Of a stretch of 64,000 bases of DNA, positions 39,620-49,585 are shown piece after piece. The stretch's first letter is position 1, and each line of letters opens with the position of its first letter. The notes beneath the pieces were generated by a model. That model saw only the letters and a list, made by a program, of their open reading frames with translations, had not been told where the DNA came from and searched no databases. Made by a program: the position numbers and the translations under genes. This stretch comes from Altibacter lentus (lineage in GTDB: Bacteria; Bacteroidota; Bacteroidia; Flavobacteriales; Flavobacteriaceae): contig NZ_KN050846.1 in assembly GCF_000746845.1 (NCBI RefSeq), forward strand, positions 1,380,963 to 1,444,962, in the 5' to 3' direction.

Positions 39620-42600
39620 ATGAAAACAAAGTTTAGTGGAATTTTAACACTCTTGTTAGTGTTAGTAGTGCAGCTCACTTTTGCACAAGAAAAAACAATT
39701 ACAGGAACGGTGACGGATGATGTAGGTCTTCCCTTGCCAGGTGCTAACATCATCATTAAAGGAACAAGTACCGGAACTCAGTCTGATTTTGACGGGAACT
39801 ACTCCATTAATGCAAATGTTGGACAAACTCTTACATTTAGTTATATAGGGTTTGAGACCAAGGAAGTTGTGGTTGGGACCTCCAACACAATTAATGTAGA
39901 AATGCAGGCAGGATCGGTTCTTGAAACTGTTGTGGTAACGGGATATTCGAATCGTAATCAAACGGTTCAAACTTCATCTGTGGTTTCCATATCGGCTTCA
40001 GAAATTTCCCAGTTAGCTCCAACTACAAGTATTGACAACTTGCTACAAGGTAAAGCTGCGGGTGTTCAGGTAACTGCCGCAAACGGTAAACCAGGCCAGG
40101 GAGCGTTTGTACGTATTCGTGGTGTAGGTTCGCTTACCGCAGGAGCTTCTTCACCTCTATATGTTGTAGATGGTGCTATTATTAGAGAAGATGACCTTGG
40201 TAACATTGCCAATGAAGATATTGAAAACGTAACGATCTTAAAAGATGCTGCAACTACCGCGCGATATGGTTCCAGAGGAGCAAGTGGGGTTGTCGTTATT
40301 ACTACCAAGAGCGGTAATCGTAATAAAGATGCCGTGGTGCGATTCAGTTCTAGATTTGGAACCATTTCCAGAATCGATCCTAATTTCGACATCATGAATG
40401 CCGAGCAAAAACTGCAATACGAAGCCGAAATGTTTGCGCTTGGAATTATAGCAGCTTCAAGCTTGCCGGGTGTTACTACAGAGCCTGGAAGTGCTGAGCG
40501 TCAATTTTTGATCAACAATCAAACCGACTGGCAAGATCTAATTCTTAAAGAAGGATATATCCAGAATAATAATGTTTCCATCTCTGGTGGAGCTGAAAAA
40601 GCAGATTATTATTTCTCCGTAGGTCATGACAGAAACACCGGGATTATCGATCAATTGGATGGATTCGAAAGAATCAACTCACGTTTGAATGTTAATTTTG
40701 ACGCTAAGGAGTGGTTAAGTATTGGGGTGAATGTTGGTTATGCCCGTTCTACCAGTGATGAGCCACGAGATAGAAACAACGTACAAAACCCATTCCGTGC
40801 GATGTATGACTACAACCCGTACGAAACAGAATTCGTTTTAGACGAAGACGGTAATGTAGTATTGGACGAAAATGGTAATCCATTATATAGTCCTACAAGT
40901 ACTTCTTTCAACGTTCGAGGAGCTTTATTGTCTGAACCGGCAGTGGCTATCGAAAACAGTTTGATATCTAGCTTAGATGCTGTAGTAAAGTTTACAGAAG
41001 ACCTTAGTTATGGTTTTGCAGTAGCCATCAACAGTTTGAACAGAAGAACTGAAAGTTATTCGAAGCCGGGAGGTATATTAGACTCGTTAATTGGTGATGC
41101 AGACAATCCAGGAAACAAATTGGATACAGGCGCGTATCGTTATGATATCACTGTTAGCAATAGATTGAACTACAACTTAAATGCGAACAACAACCACCTA
41201 AATCTTTTGGGGTTATTTGAATATAACTACAACGAGAACAATGGTTACTCATTAAGAAGTATCGGTTTCCCATCTGCTGAATTATCGACGCAGTCGAATG
41301 CAAACATGCCAACTGCTGCTTCAACCACCAGAAATAAACTTGCTTTGATTTCTTATGGTTTATTTGCAGATTATGATTACGATGAGAAATATCTTCTTTC
41401 TGCTTCTGCACGATATGACGCTTCTTCAAATTTCGGTATTGACAACCAATACGGTCTTTTTTACAGTGCCAGTGCCGGATGGAACATCGCTAAAGAGGAA
41501 TTCTTTGGTATCGATGCCATCAACGATCTTAAAATTAGAGGTGCTTACGGTACTGTAGGTAACCGTGATGGTATTACGCGATATGCGGCTTTAAATACAG
41601 TTCAGTTTGGATCGTACCCAGGAGGGTCGGCCACGAACTTATCTAATATTGGAAACCCGGAACTTCAATGGGAAACTACAACAACCACAAACGTTGGTTT
41701 GGAGTACAATCTATTCAGCAGAAGAGTCCGTGGGGTTGTAGACTACTTTATCAGAGATACAGAAGACCTTCTATTTAGTGTTCCAACTGCAGATGAAGCA
41801 GGTGTTGGTGCCATTTTTGGAAACTTAGGAAAAATTAGAAACTCTGGTCTTGAATTGTCGTTACAGGCAGATATTTTTAGATCTACCGACTTAACTTGGA
41901 CCGTAGGAGGAAATATTGTATTCCTTGATACTGAAGTATTAGAATTACCGGACGGTGAAGATGTTACACCGGGTAACGCTTTTAACATTCGTTACAGTGA
42001 AGGAAGAAAGATCAACGAGCACTTCTTGGTACGTTATGCCGGAGTAGATCCAGCAACCGGACGCCCATTGTATTTTGGTGCCGACGGTAATACTTATTTT
42101 GCAAGCGATCTTCCGGAAGATGAATTCGATAACCGAGTTTTCCAAGGTAAATCAACCATCGCTGATAAAGAAGGAGGTTTCTTCAGTAACGTAAATTATA
42201 AAGGATTTGGTCTTAGAACTGACTTTGTATTTAAAGCAGGTAACTACATTAACAACTTCGTAAAATCAAATTTAGTTTCAGATGGTGTCAATGTACAAAG
42301 CAACCAAGCTTTGGAAGCTTTCAACTATTGGCAAAGACCGGGTGACACCAACGTGAACCCAAGCCCTATTTACAGAGATGAAGTAACTGAGATCAATTCA
42401 GATCGTTTCTTGGAAAAAGGAGATTACATTCGTTTGCGTAACGTGACTTTCTCCTATACATTCCCGTCAACATCATTGGACAGAACTCCGTTTAATTCAT
42501 TCAGAATCTATGTGCAAGGTCAAAACCTTTTAACATTTACTGAGTTCTTTGGAGATCCTGAAGTTGGTCTATCCTCTGGAGAAACTATTAGCTTTGCTAA

Positions 42601-42682
42601 TTCTGTTGCTCCGGGAGAAGCTACCCTTTATAGCTATCCAAATACACAATCGTTTCAGTTAGGTCTGGACGTAAGTTTCTAA
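39620..42682 (+). CDS. SusC/RagA-family TonB-linked outer-membrane protein 1
   Basis: The 1020-residue transporter has a signal peptide (1-22, ending LTFA before Q), a carboxypeptidase-regulatory-like domain at about 25-105 (TGTVTDDVGLPLPGANI, DFDGNYSI, FSYIGFETKEVVV), a TonB-box-like segment (VVVTGYS), a plug domain at about 115-235 (LLQGKAAGVQV, IRGVGS, YVVDGAIIRE, RYGSRGASGVVVITTK) and a beta barrel ending LGLDVSF. It imports large nutrients with the SusD partner encoded next. The N-terminal 85 residues are very similar to those of the second susC. Confidence 0.95.
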   Translation: MKTKFSGILTLLLVLVVQLTFAQEKTITGTVTDDVGLPLPGANIIIKGTSTGTQSDFDGNYSINANVGQTLTFSYIGFETKEVVVGTSNTINVEMQAGSVLETVVVTGYSNRNQTVQTSSVVSISASEISQLAPTTSIDNLLQGKAAGVQVTAANGKPGQGAFVRIRGVGSLTAGASSPLYVVDGAIIREDDLGNIANEDIENVTILKDAATTARYGSRGASGVVVITTKSGNRNKDAVVRFSSRFGTISRIDPNFDIMNAEQKLQYEAEMFALGIIAASSLPGVTTEPGSAERQFLINNQTDWQDLILKEGYIQNNNVSISGGAEKADYYFSVGHDRNTGIIDQLDGFERINSRLNVNFDAKEWLSIGVNVGYARSTSDEPRDRNNVQNPFRAMYDYNPYETEFVLDEDGNVVLDENGNPLYSPTSTSFNVRGALLSEPAVAIENSLISSLDAVVKFTEDLSYGFAVAINSLNRRTESYSKPGGILDSLIGDADNPGNKLDTGAYRYDITVSNRLNYNLNANNNHLNLLGLFEYNYNENNGYSLRSIGFPSAELSTQSNANMPTAASTTRNKLALISYGLFADYDYDEKYLLSASARYDASSNFGIDNQYGLFYSASAGWNIAKEEFFGIDAINDLKIRGAYGTVGNRDGITRYAALNTVQFGSYPGGSATNLSNIGNPELQWETTTTTNVGLEYNLFSRRVRGVVDYFIRDTEDLLFSVPTADEAGVGAIFGNLGKIRNSGLELSLQADIFRSTDLTWTVGGNIVFLDTEVLELPDGEDVTPGNAFNIRYSEGRKINEHFLVRYAGVDPATGRPLYFGADGNTYFASDLPEDEFDNRVFQGKSTIADKEGGFFSNVNYKGFGLRTDFVFKAGNYINNFVKSNLVSDGVNVQSNQALEAFNYWQRPGDTNVNPSPIYRDEVTEINSDRFLEKGDYIRLRNVTFSYTFPSTSLDRTPFNSFRIYVQGQNLLTFTEFFGDPEVGLSSGETISFANSVAPGEATLYSYPNTQSFQLGLDVSF

Positions 42683-42699
42683 AATTAATAAAAGATAAT

Positions 42700-44127
42700 A
42701 TGAAAAATACAGTCAAAATTTTAATCACAGTAATCCTATTCGCAGGAACCTTTGCTTCTTGTGATAAGGATTTAAATCAGATTCCATTCGATGAATTTGC
42801 AACTGAACAAGCATTCATCACTGCACAGGATTTCGAAAATGGTATACGTGGCGTTTATGTCTCGCTAACCGCCGGATCATTTTACGGCAGTAGTGATGCT
42901 GGGTCCATGCTTAGCGCCCCGGATGTATTAGCAGACAATGTTACTATATCTCAAGACGGACGTTTTTCTAAGCAATACCTACACCGTTATAACTACAACG
43001 CTGGAAGTACCATGTTAGGACTTTACAGAAATGCGTATGCACTTATCTATAAAGCAAACCAGATACTTTTCTATGCTGAAAATTTCGAAGGTGAGAATAA
43101 AGCAAATATTGTGGCTGAAGCAAAAGCGCTTCGTGCATTGGCACATTTCAATGTTGCTGCTATGTTTGCAAAAATCCCGACGCAGTCTGGAGATGCCGGC
43201 GGAAGCTTAGGTGTTGCTTATGTAACCGAAGCAGATCCACTTATCGAACCTGCTCGTCTTACAGTAAGTGAAACGTATGCGCTTATCGCACAGGATTTGG
43301 AAGAGGCTGCAGCAGGTATCAACGCCACGAACCCGGAAGGAAGAATGGGAAGAGACGCTGTTAACATCTTGCTTTCTAGAGTATATTTATACATGGGACA
43401 ATGGCAAAATGCAGTGAACGCAGCAAATGCAGTTTCTACTCCAGTCGCTTCTCGTGACAATGTAGTGGCAGTTTGGGAAGACTCAAGCAGAGACGGATTA
43501 ACATTCTACATTCCAAATGAAGTTGGCGTATTAGGAAATAGCATTGGAGTAACTTGGAGCCAAGGTTCTCTAACAAGCCTTATTCCTGAATATGTTGCAT
43601 CTTTTGAGTTATTCAACTTGTACGCAGATGATGATATCCGTAAAGAAGCGTATATTATTCCTGGATCTAATGGCGGAACGCAATACAATGCGATCAAGAA
43701 ACTATTAGGAAGAGAAGGTCAAGTGAACGGACAAGTTGACTATAAGTTTTTCCGTGCTGCGGAAGCGCAACTTAATAAAGCCGAAGCACTTTTCAACTTA
43801 GGAAATGAACCAGCAGCCAGACAAGCTTTAGATGCAGTTCGCACCAAGCGTTACCTTACTCCTCCTAGTGGAGAAACCGGAACTGCTTTACGCGATGCTA
43901 TTCGTCTTGAAAGAAGATTGGAATTTGCTTTCGAATATCAGCGATTCTTAGACCTTAAGCGTTGGGGATTACCTGTTCAAAGAACAGCTGCCGGAGATGA
44001 AGCCGACGGTTCCGGGACACCATCAGAGGTGTTGACCTTACCTGCAGGAAGTAACAAATTTCAGTTACCTATGGCACTGGAGTCTCTGGACGCAAATCCA
44101 AACTTGGTACAAAATCCAGGATATTAA
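42700..44127 (+). CDS. SusD/RagB-family nutrient-binding lipoprotein 1
   Basis: The 475-residue lipoprotein has a lipobox at FASC (Cys20) and the TPR-containing SusD fold: EQAFITAQDFENGIRGVYVSL, the LRALAHFNVAAMFAKIP helix, and the C-terminal RLERRLEFAFEYQRFLDLKRWG signature. It caps the SusC barrel and binds the ligand at the cell surface. It starts 17 bases after susC1. This is the classic SusD type with a full C-terminal binding domain. Confidence 0.93.
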   Translation: MKNTVKILITVILFAGTFASCDKDLNQIPFDEFATEQAFITAQDFENGIRGVYVSLTAGSFYGSSDAGSMLSAPDVLADNVTISQDGRFSKQYLHRYNYNAGSTMLGLYRNAYALIYKANQILFYAENFEGENKANIVAEAKALRALAHFNVAAMFAKIPTQSGDAGGSLGVAYVTEADPLIEPARLTVSETYALIAQDLEEAAAGINATNPEGRMGRDAVNILLSRVYLYMGQWQNAVNAANAVSTPVASRDNVVAVWEDSSRDGLTFYIPNEVGVLGNSIGVTWSQGSLTSLIPEYVASFELFNLYADDDIRKEAYIIPGSNGGTQYNAIKKLLGREGQVNGQVDYKFFRAAEAQLNKAEALFNLGNEPAARQALDAVRTKRYLTPPSGETGTALRDAIRLERRLEFAFEYQRFLDLKRWGLPVQRTAAGDEADGSGTPSEVLTLPAGSNKFQLPMALESLDANPNLVQNPGY

Positions 44128-44146
44128 TCAATAAAATTCAATTCGT

Positions 44147-44578
44147 ATGAAAAATATAACCAAAATAATTATCCTATTGTTAGTAACAGGATTGACGGTT
44201 TCTTGTGAAACAGACTATAATGATTATGAAACTAACAGAGATCCCGTTGTTGGACTTGTTGGAGGTACAGGTGGTCCAAATATCAACGTACCTGTCGGTG
44301 GTTCAGCCGAAAAGGAAGTGCGCGCATTTTCATCGGTAGCATCATCACAAGGGATTACGTTTTCTGTTTCAATAGCAAGTAGTTCAGAAGTAGGCGCAGC
44401 GAGCGTCTCTTTCCCTGCAACCATCACTATTCCTGCAAACGAGAGAGAAGTAATGTTTGTAGTTACAGTAAACGATGTTAATTTGACTACTGAAATTCAA
44501 GATCTTGATTTGGTAGTGACATCTACGGACGAGATTGTTTCAGGAACCCCTATTTCTTTTAATGTGAAACAACAATAG
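44147..44578 (+). CDS. SusE-position lipoprotein, function unknown
   Basis: The 143-residue lipoprotein has a lipobox TVSC (Cys20). The mature part is a short acidic linker followed by a beta-sandwich-like domain (VRAFSSVASSQGITFSVSIA, SFPATITIPANEREVMFVVT) that resembles Calx-beta or DUF1735-like surface domains. It is the third gene of this operon, and a strong terminator follows. It probably sits on the SusCD complex as an accessory binding protein. Confidence 0.75.
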   Translation: MKNITKIIILLLVTGLTVSCETDYNDYETNRDPVVGLVGGTGGPNINVPVGGSAEKEVRAFSSVASSQGITFSVSIASSSEVGAASVSFPATITIPANEREVMFVVTVNDVNLTTEIQDLDLVVTSTDEIVSGTPISFNVKQQ

Positions 44579-44602
44579 TTTAATCACACATTACACATAA
44601 GA

Positions 44603-44631
44603 GACCGTTACATTGTAACGGTCTTTTTTTT
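44603..44631 (+). terminator. Terminator of SusCD operon 1
   Basis: GACCGTTAC (44603-44611), loop ATT, GTAACGGTC (44615-44623), then eight Ts. The nine-base-pair stem is perfect. Confidence 0.93.
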
Positions 44632-44675
44632 GCCTATAAATAAAGCATTCCCTGAGGCTTAAAAGCAAAATTTAG

Positions 44676-44744
44676 GTTTAAAAAGTTGTGTAATTAACTT
44701 TTTATTATGATTTTTGGCATTGGCTAATTCAAATAAATTATAAA
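44676..44744 (+). promoter_or_regulatory. susC2 promoter and leader, duplicate of the susC1 block
   Basis: TTG (44686-44688), 20 bases, GATTTTTG (44709-44716), then 28 bases to the ATG. Spacing and leader length are identical to the block ahead of susC1. Confidence 0.6.
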
Positions 44745-47700
44745 ATGAGAACAAAGTTTAGTGGAATCTTAACGCTATTATTGGCGTTTGTCGTGCAACT
44801 CACGTTCGCACAAGAAAAAACAATCTCCGGTACGGTGAGCGACAATACTGGTCTGCCCCTGCCTGGAGTTAACATCGTCGTGAAAGGTACAAGCAGCGGT
44901 ACTCAAACCGATTTTGACGGAAATTACTCGATTCAAGCGAGTGTTGGTCAGACGTTGGTTTTTAGTTACGTTGGTTTTACTACGGTTGAACGCCCAATTA
45001 CAGGAGCCTCAAGCGATATAGACGTCCTTCTTCAAGAGGATGCGGCTGTATTGAACGAGGTAATCATTAATGCGATCGGGTTAACACGTAAGAAGGATGA
45101 TGACCTTACATCAACAACAACCGTACAATCTGAAAGCATCACAAGATCGGGTGAAGTTGGGGTTGCCACAGGTTTGGCAGGAAAGACCTCAGGTGTGAAC
45201 GTTGTTAGAGGTAGTGGTGATCCCGGAGCTGGAGCTTTTATCCAGATTCGTGGAGCGAACACCATTCAAGGTGATGACGAACCACTTTATGTTATTGATG
45301 GGGTTTTAATTAACAACTTTAATTTTGGAGCTGGTGTAGCTGGTGTATCGGAGCAATCTCGATTGAACGATATTCCTGCAGAAGACATCGAATCTGTAAG
45401 CGTCCTTAAGGGAGCTTCTGCGGTTGCCATCTATGGTACCGGTGCTGCAAACGGGGTAATCGTTATTAAAACGAAATCTGGTAGAGGAGCCGCAGGAAAG
45501 TGGAACCTTAATTACAAATCAAGTATTTATGTAGATGAAGTCAACGAGCGTTGGGATCTTCAGAGTAAATATGGTCAAGGAACTAACGGTATGGCTTCTA
45601 GTTTCAATGGTGCTTGGGGTGATCTTATCGCAAGTCGTCCGGGTGGACCAGACTTAGTAGATACTAGTAGTTTACAAAGATTTGAAGCGTTAGATGGTAC
45701 AGTTTATTATCCTATCATTGAAAAGAGATCCAGAGAAACTTTTTTGGAGTCTAATTTCGATGCGGTAATCGGAACCGGTCTAACTTTCGAGAACGATCTT
45801 AGTTTGGATCATTCAGGAGAAAACGGGAATACTTATATTAGTGCTAGCGAATGGAATCAAGAAGGTATCATTAAGAATGGATCCAACTACGTTCGTAGAG
45901 CAATGCGTTTTAACAACACAACAAACTTTTCAGATAAGCTTTCAGCAAGAGTTTCAGCTTCTTATGTGAAGACTGAGGCAGATGCGATTCAATCTGGATC
46001 GAACTTAAACGGATTATATCTTGGTTTGTTAAGAACTCCTGCAGATTTTGACAACCGTGATTATAAAGGAACTGCATTTGATGCGCAAGGGAATGCTATT
46101 ATCAATGCGCAACGAGGCTATAGAACTCCTCTTGGACCAATTCCAGTATATAACAACCCGTTGTGGACAGTGAACGAACAGGTGAATACTATCAATGTAG
46201 ATCGTATCACTATGTCACCCGAAATCACTTACAAATTTAGTGACAATGTGTTTTTAACGGCCCGATATAACAAAGACTCCTATAGAGATAGAAGAAGAGA
46301 ATTTTTCCCGTTCAATTCAGGAACGAACGAAAATAGTATCACCGGTACTCCAACAACTGGGGAGGGCTTCTTTGGACAAGACGAGCGATTTGTATCTTCA
46401 GATTACGCAACGGCTTTCTTAAGTGTTAACCACGATATTTCAGATAACTTTAATTTCAACTGGATTGTCGGTACAACCTATGAAGACAATAAATTAGAGC
46501 AGTTTGCAGCTACGGCGACTACGTTTGTAAATCCATTTATTACCTTATCAGATTTAATTGATGTTGGTAATGCTGCTGCAGAAAATATTGCAGCCTTTAA
46601 CTTTACAGATTACTCGAAGCAGGTAGGTGCTTACGTATTAGTAGAAGGTGAGATTTTTAACCAAGTACTCTTTAACTTAACGGGTCGTATGGATAGATCT
46701 TCTACCCTACCGGATCAGAATTTCTATTATCCTGCTGCTTCTTTAGGTTGGAAATTCTCTGAAGCCATAGGTGATAACAACATATTAAGTTTCGGTAAAT
46801 TAAGAGCTTCTTACGGTGAAGTAGCTGTTGCACCAATTTCTTACTCATTAAGTAGTGGATTTGTTGGTGGCGGTGTTGGTTCCTCATGGGGAGATGCCTT
46901 ATCGGGAGACCAGTATGGAAGTGTTTCTTCTTTGGAGAACACTCAAGGAAATCCAAATCTAGTGGTAGAAAGAGTAAAAGAAATTGAAGGAGGCGTAGAT
47001 TTACGATTCTTCAACAACCGTCTTTCTCTTAACGGTACCTATTACGATCGTAAGACCGAAGACGTACTTTTAGACAGAGTAGTTGCTCCATCTTCTGGAT
47101 TTACGGCACTTACAAGTAATGCTGCAACGATCACAAACAAAGGATTAGAATTGGATATGAGTGCAACAATCATCAAAACCGATGATTTCTCATGGAAGAT
47201 CAACGCCAACTACAGTATGAACGATAACTTAGTAATGAGTCCTGATGGAAACGGTGAGTTGTTAACCGTACTTAACGGATTTACAGGTTCTGCTTCTTCA
47301 GTTTATGATGGTCAACCTTTTGCAGTCTTTGCAGGAGAACCTTTATTGAGAGATGAGAATGGCAATCTAGAATTAAACGACTTTGGATTTCCTGTTATCT
47401 CAACAGAAGGTGAGCAGGTACTTGGTGACCCGAACCCAGATTGGATCGGTGGTCTTGGAACAGAGTTCGCATACAAAGGATTTGAACTATCAGCATTATT
47501 CGATTTCCGTCAGGGAATGGATGTATGGAATGGTACATTAGGGGTATTGAACCACTTTGGTGTGACCTCTATTACTGCTAATGAAGTTACAGTTTCTGCA
47601 GCTGATGCAGCTACAATTGTAAACTTCCAAGGGGTAGCCATTGCTGATCTTCCAAATGCGCAGCAAAACGCTGATGGAAGTTATACCGTTCGTGGTAATT

Positions 47701-48044
47701 TAGATGACTTTGGAGCTGGAACTGTATTATTGGATCAAGCATGGTATAACGGAGGAACAGCAAGTGGTTTTAACGGTTCATCAGAGCTATATGTAGAAGA
47801 TGCTTCGTATGTGAAGTTACGTCAAATTACACTTTCTTATTCATTCCCAACAAGATTGATCGAGCACGTTGGTTTAGAATCTCTAAGCCTTGCGGTTTCA
47901 GGAAGAAATTTAGTAACTTGGTCTGATATTGAAGGTTTTGATCCAGATAATAACTTAACTGGTGCTTCTAAGGGTAGAGGTTTGGAATACTTTACCAACC
48001 CGTCTACAGCTAGTTATCAATTTACCTTACGTTTAGGACTATAA
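44745..48044 (+). CDS. SusC/RagA-family TonB-linked outer-membrane protein 2
   Basis: The 1099-residue transporter has a signal peptide nearly identical to susC1 (MRTKFSGILTLLLAFVVQ), the regulatory-like domain (GTVSDNTGLPLPGVNI), a TonB-box-like EVIINAIGL, a plug (GLAGKTSGVNVVRGSGDPG, YVIDGVLINNF, YGTGAANGVIVIKTKSG) and a barrel ending FTLRLGL. After the N-terminal domain the sequence diverges from susC1, so the ligand probably differs. It is followed by its own SusD and terminator. Confidence 0.95.
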   Translation: MRTKFSGILTLLLAFVVQLTFAQEKTISGTVSDNTGLPLPGVNIVVKGTSSGTQTDFDGNYSIQASVGQTLVFSYVGFTTVERPITGASSDIDVLLQEDAAVLNEVIINAIGLTRKKDDDLTSTTTVQSESITRSGEVGVATGLAGKTSGVNVVRGSGDPGAGAFIQIRGANTIQGDDEPLYVIDGVLINNFNFGAGVAGVSEQSRLNDIPAEDIESVSVLKGASAVAIYGTGAANGVIVIKTKSGRGAAGKWNLNYKSSIYVDEVNERWDLQSKYGQGTNGMASSFNGAWGDLIASRPGGPDLVDTSSLQRFEALDGTVYYPIIEKRSRETFLESNFDAVIGTGLTFENDLSLDHSGENGNTYISASEWNQEGIIKNGSNYVRRAMRFNNTTNFSDKLSARVSASYVKTEADAIQSGSNLNGLYLGLLRTPADFDNRDYKGTAFDAQGNAIINAQRGYRTPLGPIPVYNNPLWTVNEQVNTINVDRITMSPEITYKFSDNVFLTARYNKDSYRDRRREFFPFNSGTNENSITGTPTTGEGFFGQDERFVSSDYATAFLSVNHDISDNFNFNWIVGTTYEDNKLEQFAATATTFVNPFITLSDLIDVGNAAAENIAAFNFTDYSKQVGAYVLVEGEIFNQVLFNLTGRMDRSSTLPDQNFYYPAASLGWKFSEAIGDNNILSFGKLRASYGEVAVAPISYSLSSGFVGGGVGSSWGDALSGDQYGSVSSLENTQGNPNLVVERVKEIEGGVDLRFFNNRLSLNGTYYDRKTEDVLLDRVVAPSSGFTALTSNAATITNKGLELDMSATIIKTDDFSWKINANYSMNDNLVMSPDGNGELLTVLNGFTGSASSVYDGQPFAVFAGEPLLRDENGNLELNDFGFPVISTEGEQVLGDPNPDWIGGLGTEFAYKGFELSALFDFRQGMDVWNGTLGVLNHFGVTSITANEVTVSAADAATIVNFQGVAIADLPNAQQNADGSYTVRGNLDDFGAGTVLLDQAWYNGGTASGFNGSSELYVEDASYVKLRQITLSYSFPTRLIEHVGLESLSLAVSGRNLVTWSDIEGFDPDNNLTGASKGRGLEYFTNPSTASYQFTLRLGL

Positions 48045-48061
48045 TTTAAAAAAATAGAAAG

Positions 48062-49384
48062 ATGAAAAATATAAAATCAATTTTGCTTCTAACAACCATT
48101 TCGGTGCTCCTATTTTCTTGCGAGAAATTGGTTACAGAAACAAATTACCAAGATAACCCGAACACTGTAGGTTCCGTACCTACTGTAAACTTGATTTCTC
48201 AAGCGGAACTAGTTGCTACATATCTTGCAGAGAGTGATGCTTCCAGATATGCTGGAATCATGTCGAACTCTATCACAGGTGCAGATGCACAGTGGATTGG
48301 ATACGAGCAATATCGTTTTACACCAACCGATTTTGACGCACTTTGGAGCAATACCTATGTAGAAGGAATAAGAAGCGTTCGATTGGCTAAAGAACAGGCG
48401 CTAATAGAAGAAGACAATGATGCCTTTGCAACTGCCGCTATGCTTGAAGCCTATTTCTTAGGTGAGTTGGCGACATCTTTTGGTGCTGTTCCGGATAGCG
48501 AAGCTTCTGTAGATGGAATTGACTTCCCTGTGTACGATAGCCAAGCCTCTGTTCTAGCTCATGTGCAAACTCTATTGGATGAAGCAATTGCTGCAGGTTC
48601 AGGATCTACGCTCTATATCTCAGATGGTAATGGTTCTACAAGCACGACCTCAACATTAGGACGAGTAGCGAATTCATTCAAAGCGAGATACTACATGATC
48701 TCTAAAAATTACCCAATGGCTCTTACAGCTGCTCAAGCTGGTATCAATAGCGTAGGCGGAGACTATTTCTCTACTCACACCAGCTCAACAGGTTCTCAGA
48801 ATCTATGGTATAATTTTACTGTACTTGCCAGACCAGCAAACACTAGTCCGGTAGGAAGTTATTTGCAAGAGCTTATTGATCCTAATGGATCGGCTAACCG
48901 TATGTTACCTACACCTGGAGAAGCTGCGAGATACGACTTCTACTACAAAGAGAACGGAAATTTTGGAACGTCGGAAGGTCAATTGATGGCACAAGACGCT
49001 TCATTACCAATTATCTCTTGGCATGAAACACAATTGATCCTTGCGGAAGCTGCTCAAAGAACAGGCAATAATACCTTGGCGCAAAACACTTTAAATGCCG
49101 TAAGAGCTGCTTTAGATGCTCAGTATGGTGGAGGATTCCCTCCCTCTGCGGCAACTGGAGGAACATTATTATTGCACATCTTAGAAGAGAAGTACATTAC
49201 CTTATATCCTTCTCCTCAAACTTGGCATGATCTAACAAGAACTGATAACATTTTGGGAGTGCCTCTTAAAACAGGGTCACAATTACCAGAACGTTTTCTG
49301 TACTCTCAAACTGAATTGGATGTGAATCCTAATACCCCACGCCCAATTCCAACACTGTTTACTGCTACTCCGGTAAACCAATAA
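48062..49384 (+). CDS. SusD/RagB-family lipoprotein 2
   Basis: The 440-residue lipoprotein has a lipobox LFSC (Cys20) and matches the second SusD type (SusD-like_2): NPNTVGSVPTVNLISQAEL, LEAYFLGELATSFGAVPDSE, RVANSFKARYYMISKNYPMA, and a final part with QLILAEAAQRTGNN and LEEKYITLYPSPQTWHDLTRT. It starts 17 bases after susC2. It should form the lid of that transporter. Confidence 0.92.
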   Translation: MKNIKSILLLTTISVLLFSCEKLVTETNYQDNPNTVGSVPTVNLISQAELVATYLAESDASRYAGIMSNSITGADAQWIGYEQYRFTPTDFDALWSNTYVEGIRSVRLAKEQALIEEDNDAFATAAMLEAYFLGELATSFGAVPDSEASVDGIDFPVYDSQASVLAHVQTLLDEAIAAGSGSTLYISDGNGSTSTTSTLGRVANSFKARYYMISKNYPMALTAAQAGINSVGGDYFSTHTSSTGSQNLWYNFTVLARPANTSPVGSYLQELIDPNGSANRMLPTPGEAARYDFYYKENGNFGTSEGQLMAQDASLPIISWHETQLILAEAAQRTGNNTLAQNTLNAVRAALDAQYGGGFPPSAATGGTLLLHILEEKYITLYPSPQTWHDLTRTDNILGVPLKTGSQLPERFLYSQTELDVNPNTPRPIPTLFTATPVNQ

Positions 49385-49404
49385 GTAGCATTCATTTTAA
49401 TATC

Positions 49405-49437
49405 AAAAGCCGTTAGTAATACTAACGGCTTTTTTTT
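49405..49437 (+). terminator. Terminator of SusCD operon 2
   Basis: AGCCGTTAGT (49408-49417), loop of three, ACTAACGGCT (49421-49430), then seven Ts; flanking As extend the stem. Confidence 0.92.
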
Positions 49438-49531
49438 ATTTATTTAGATTATGCGGGACGCACAGAACATACATGTTCTTCACTACAACTTCTCTTTTTA
49501 TAGTTTTTCCTTAACATTTTATGATATTTAA

Positions 49532-49562
49532 TTGCATTAAAATCATATAATCACCACATTTG
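49532..49562 (+). promoter_or_regulatory. Putative susC3 promoter
   Basis: TTG (49532-49534), 20 bases, CACATTTG (49555-49562), 23 bases to the ATG. The spacing equals that of susC1 and susC2, but the sequence around it is unrelated. Confidence 0.45.
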
Positions 49563-49585
49563 TACTACATTCTAAAACGGTGAAT

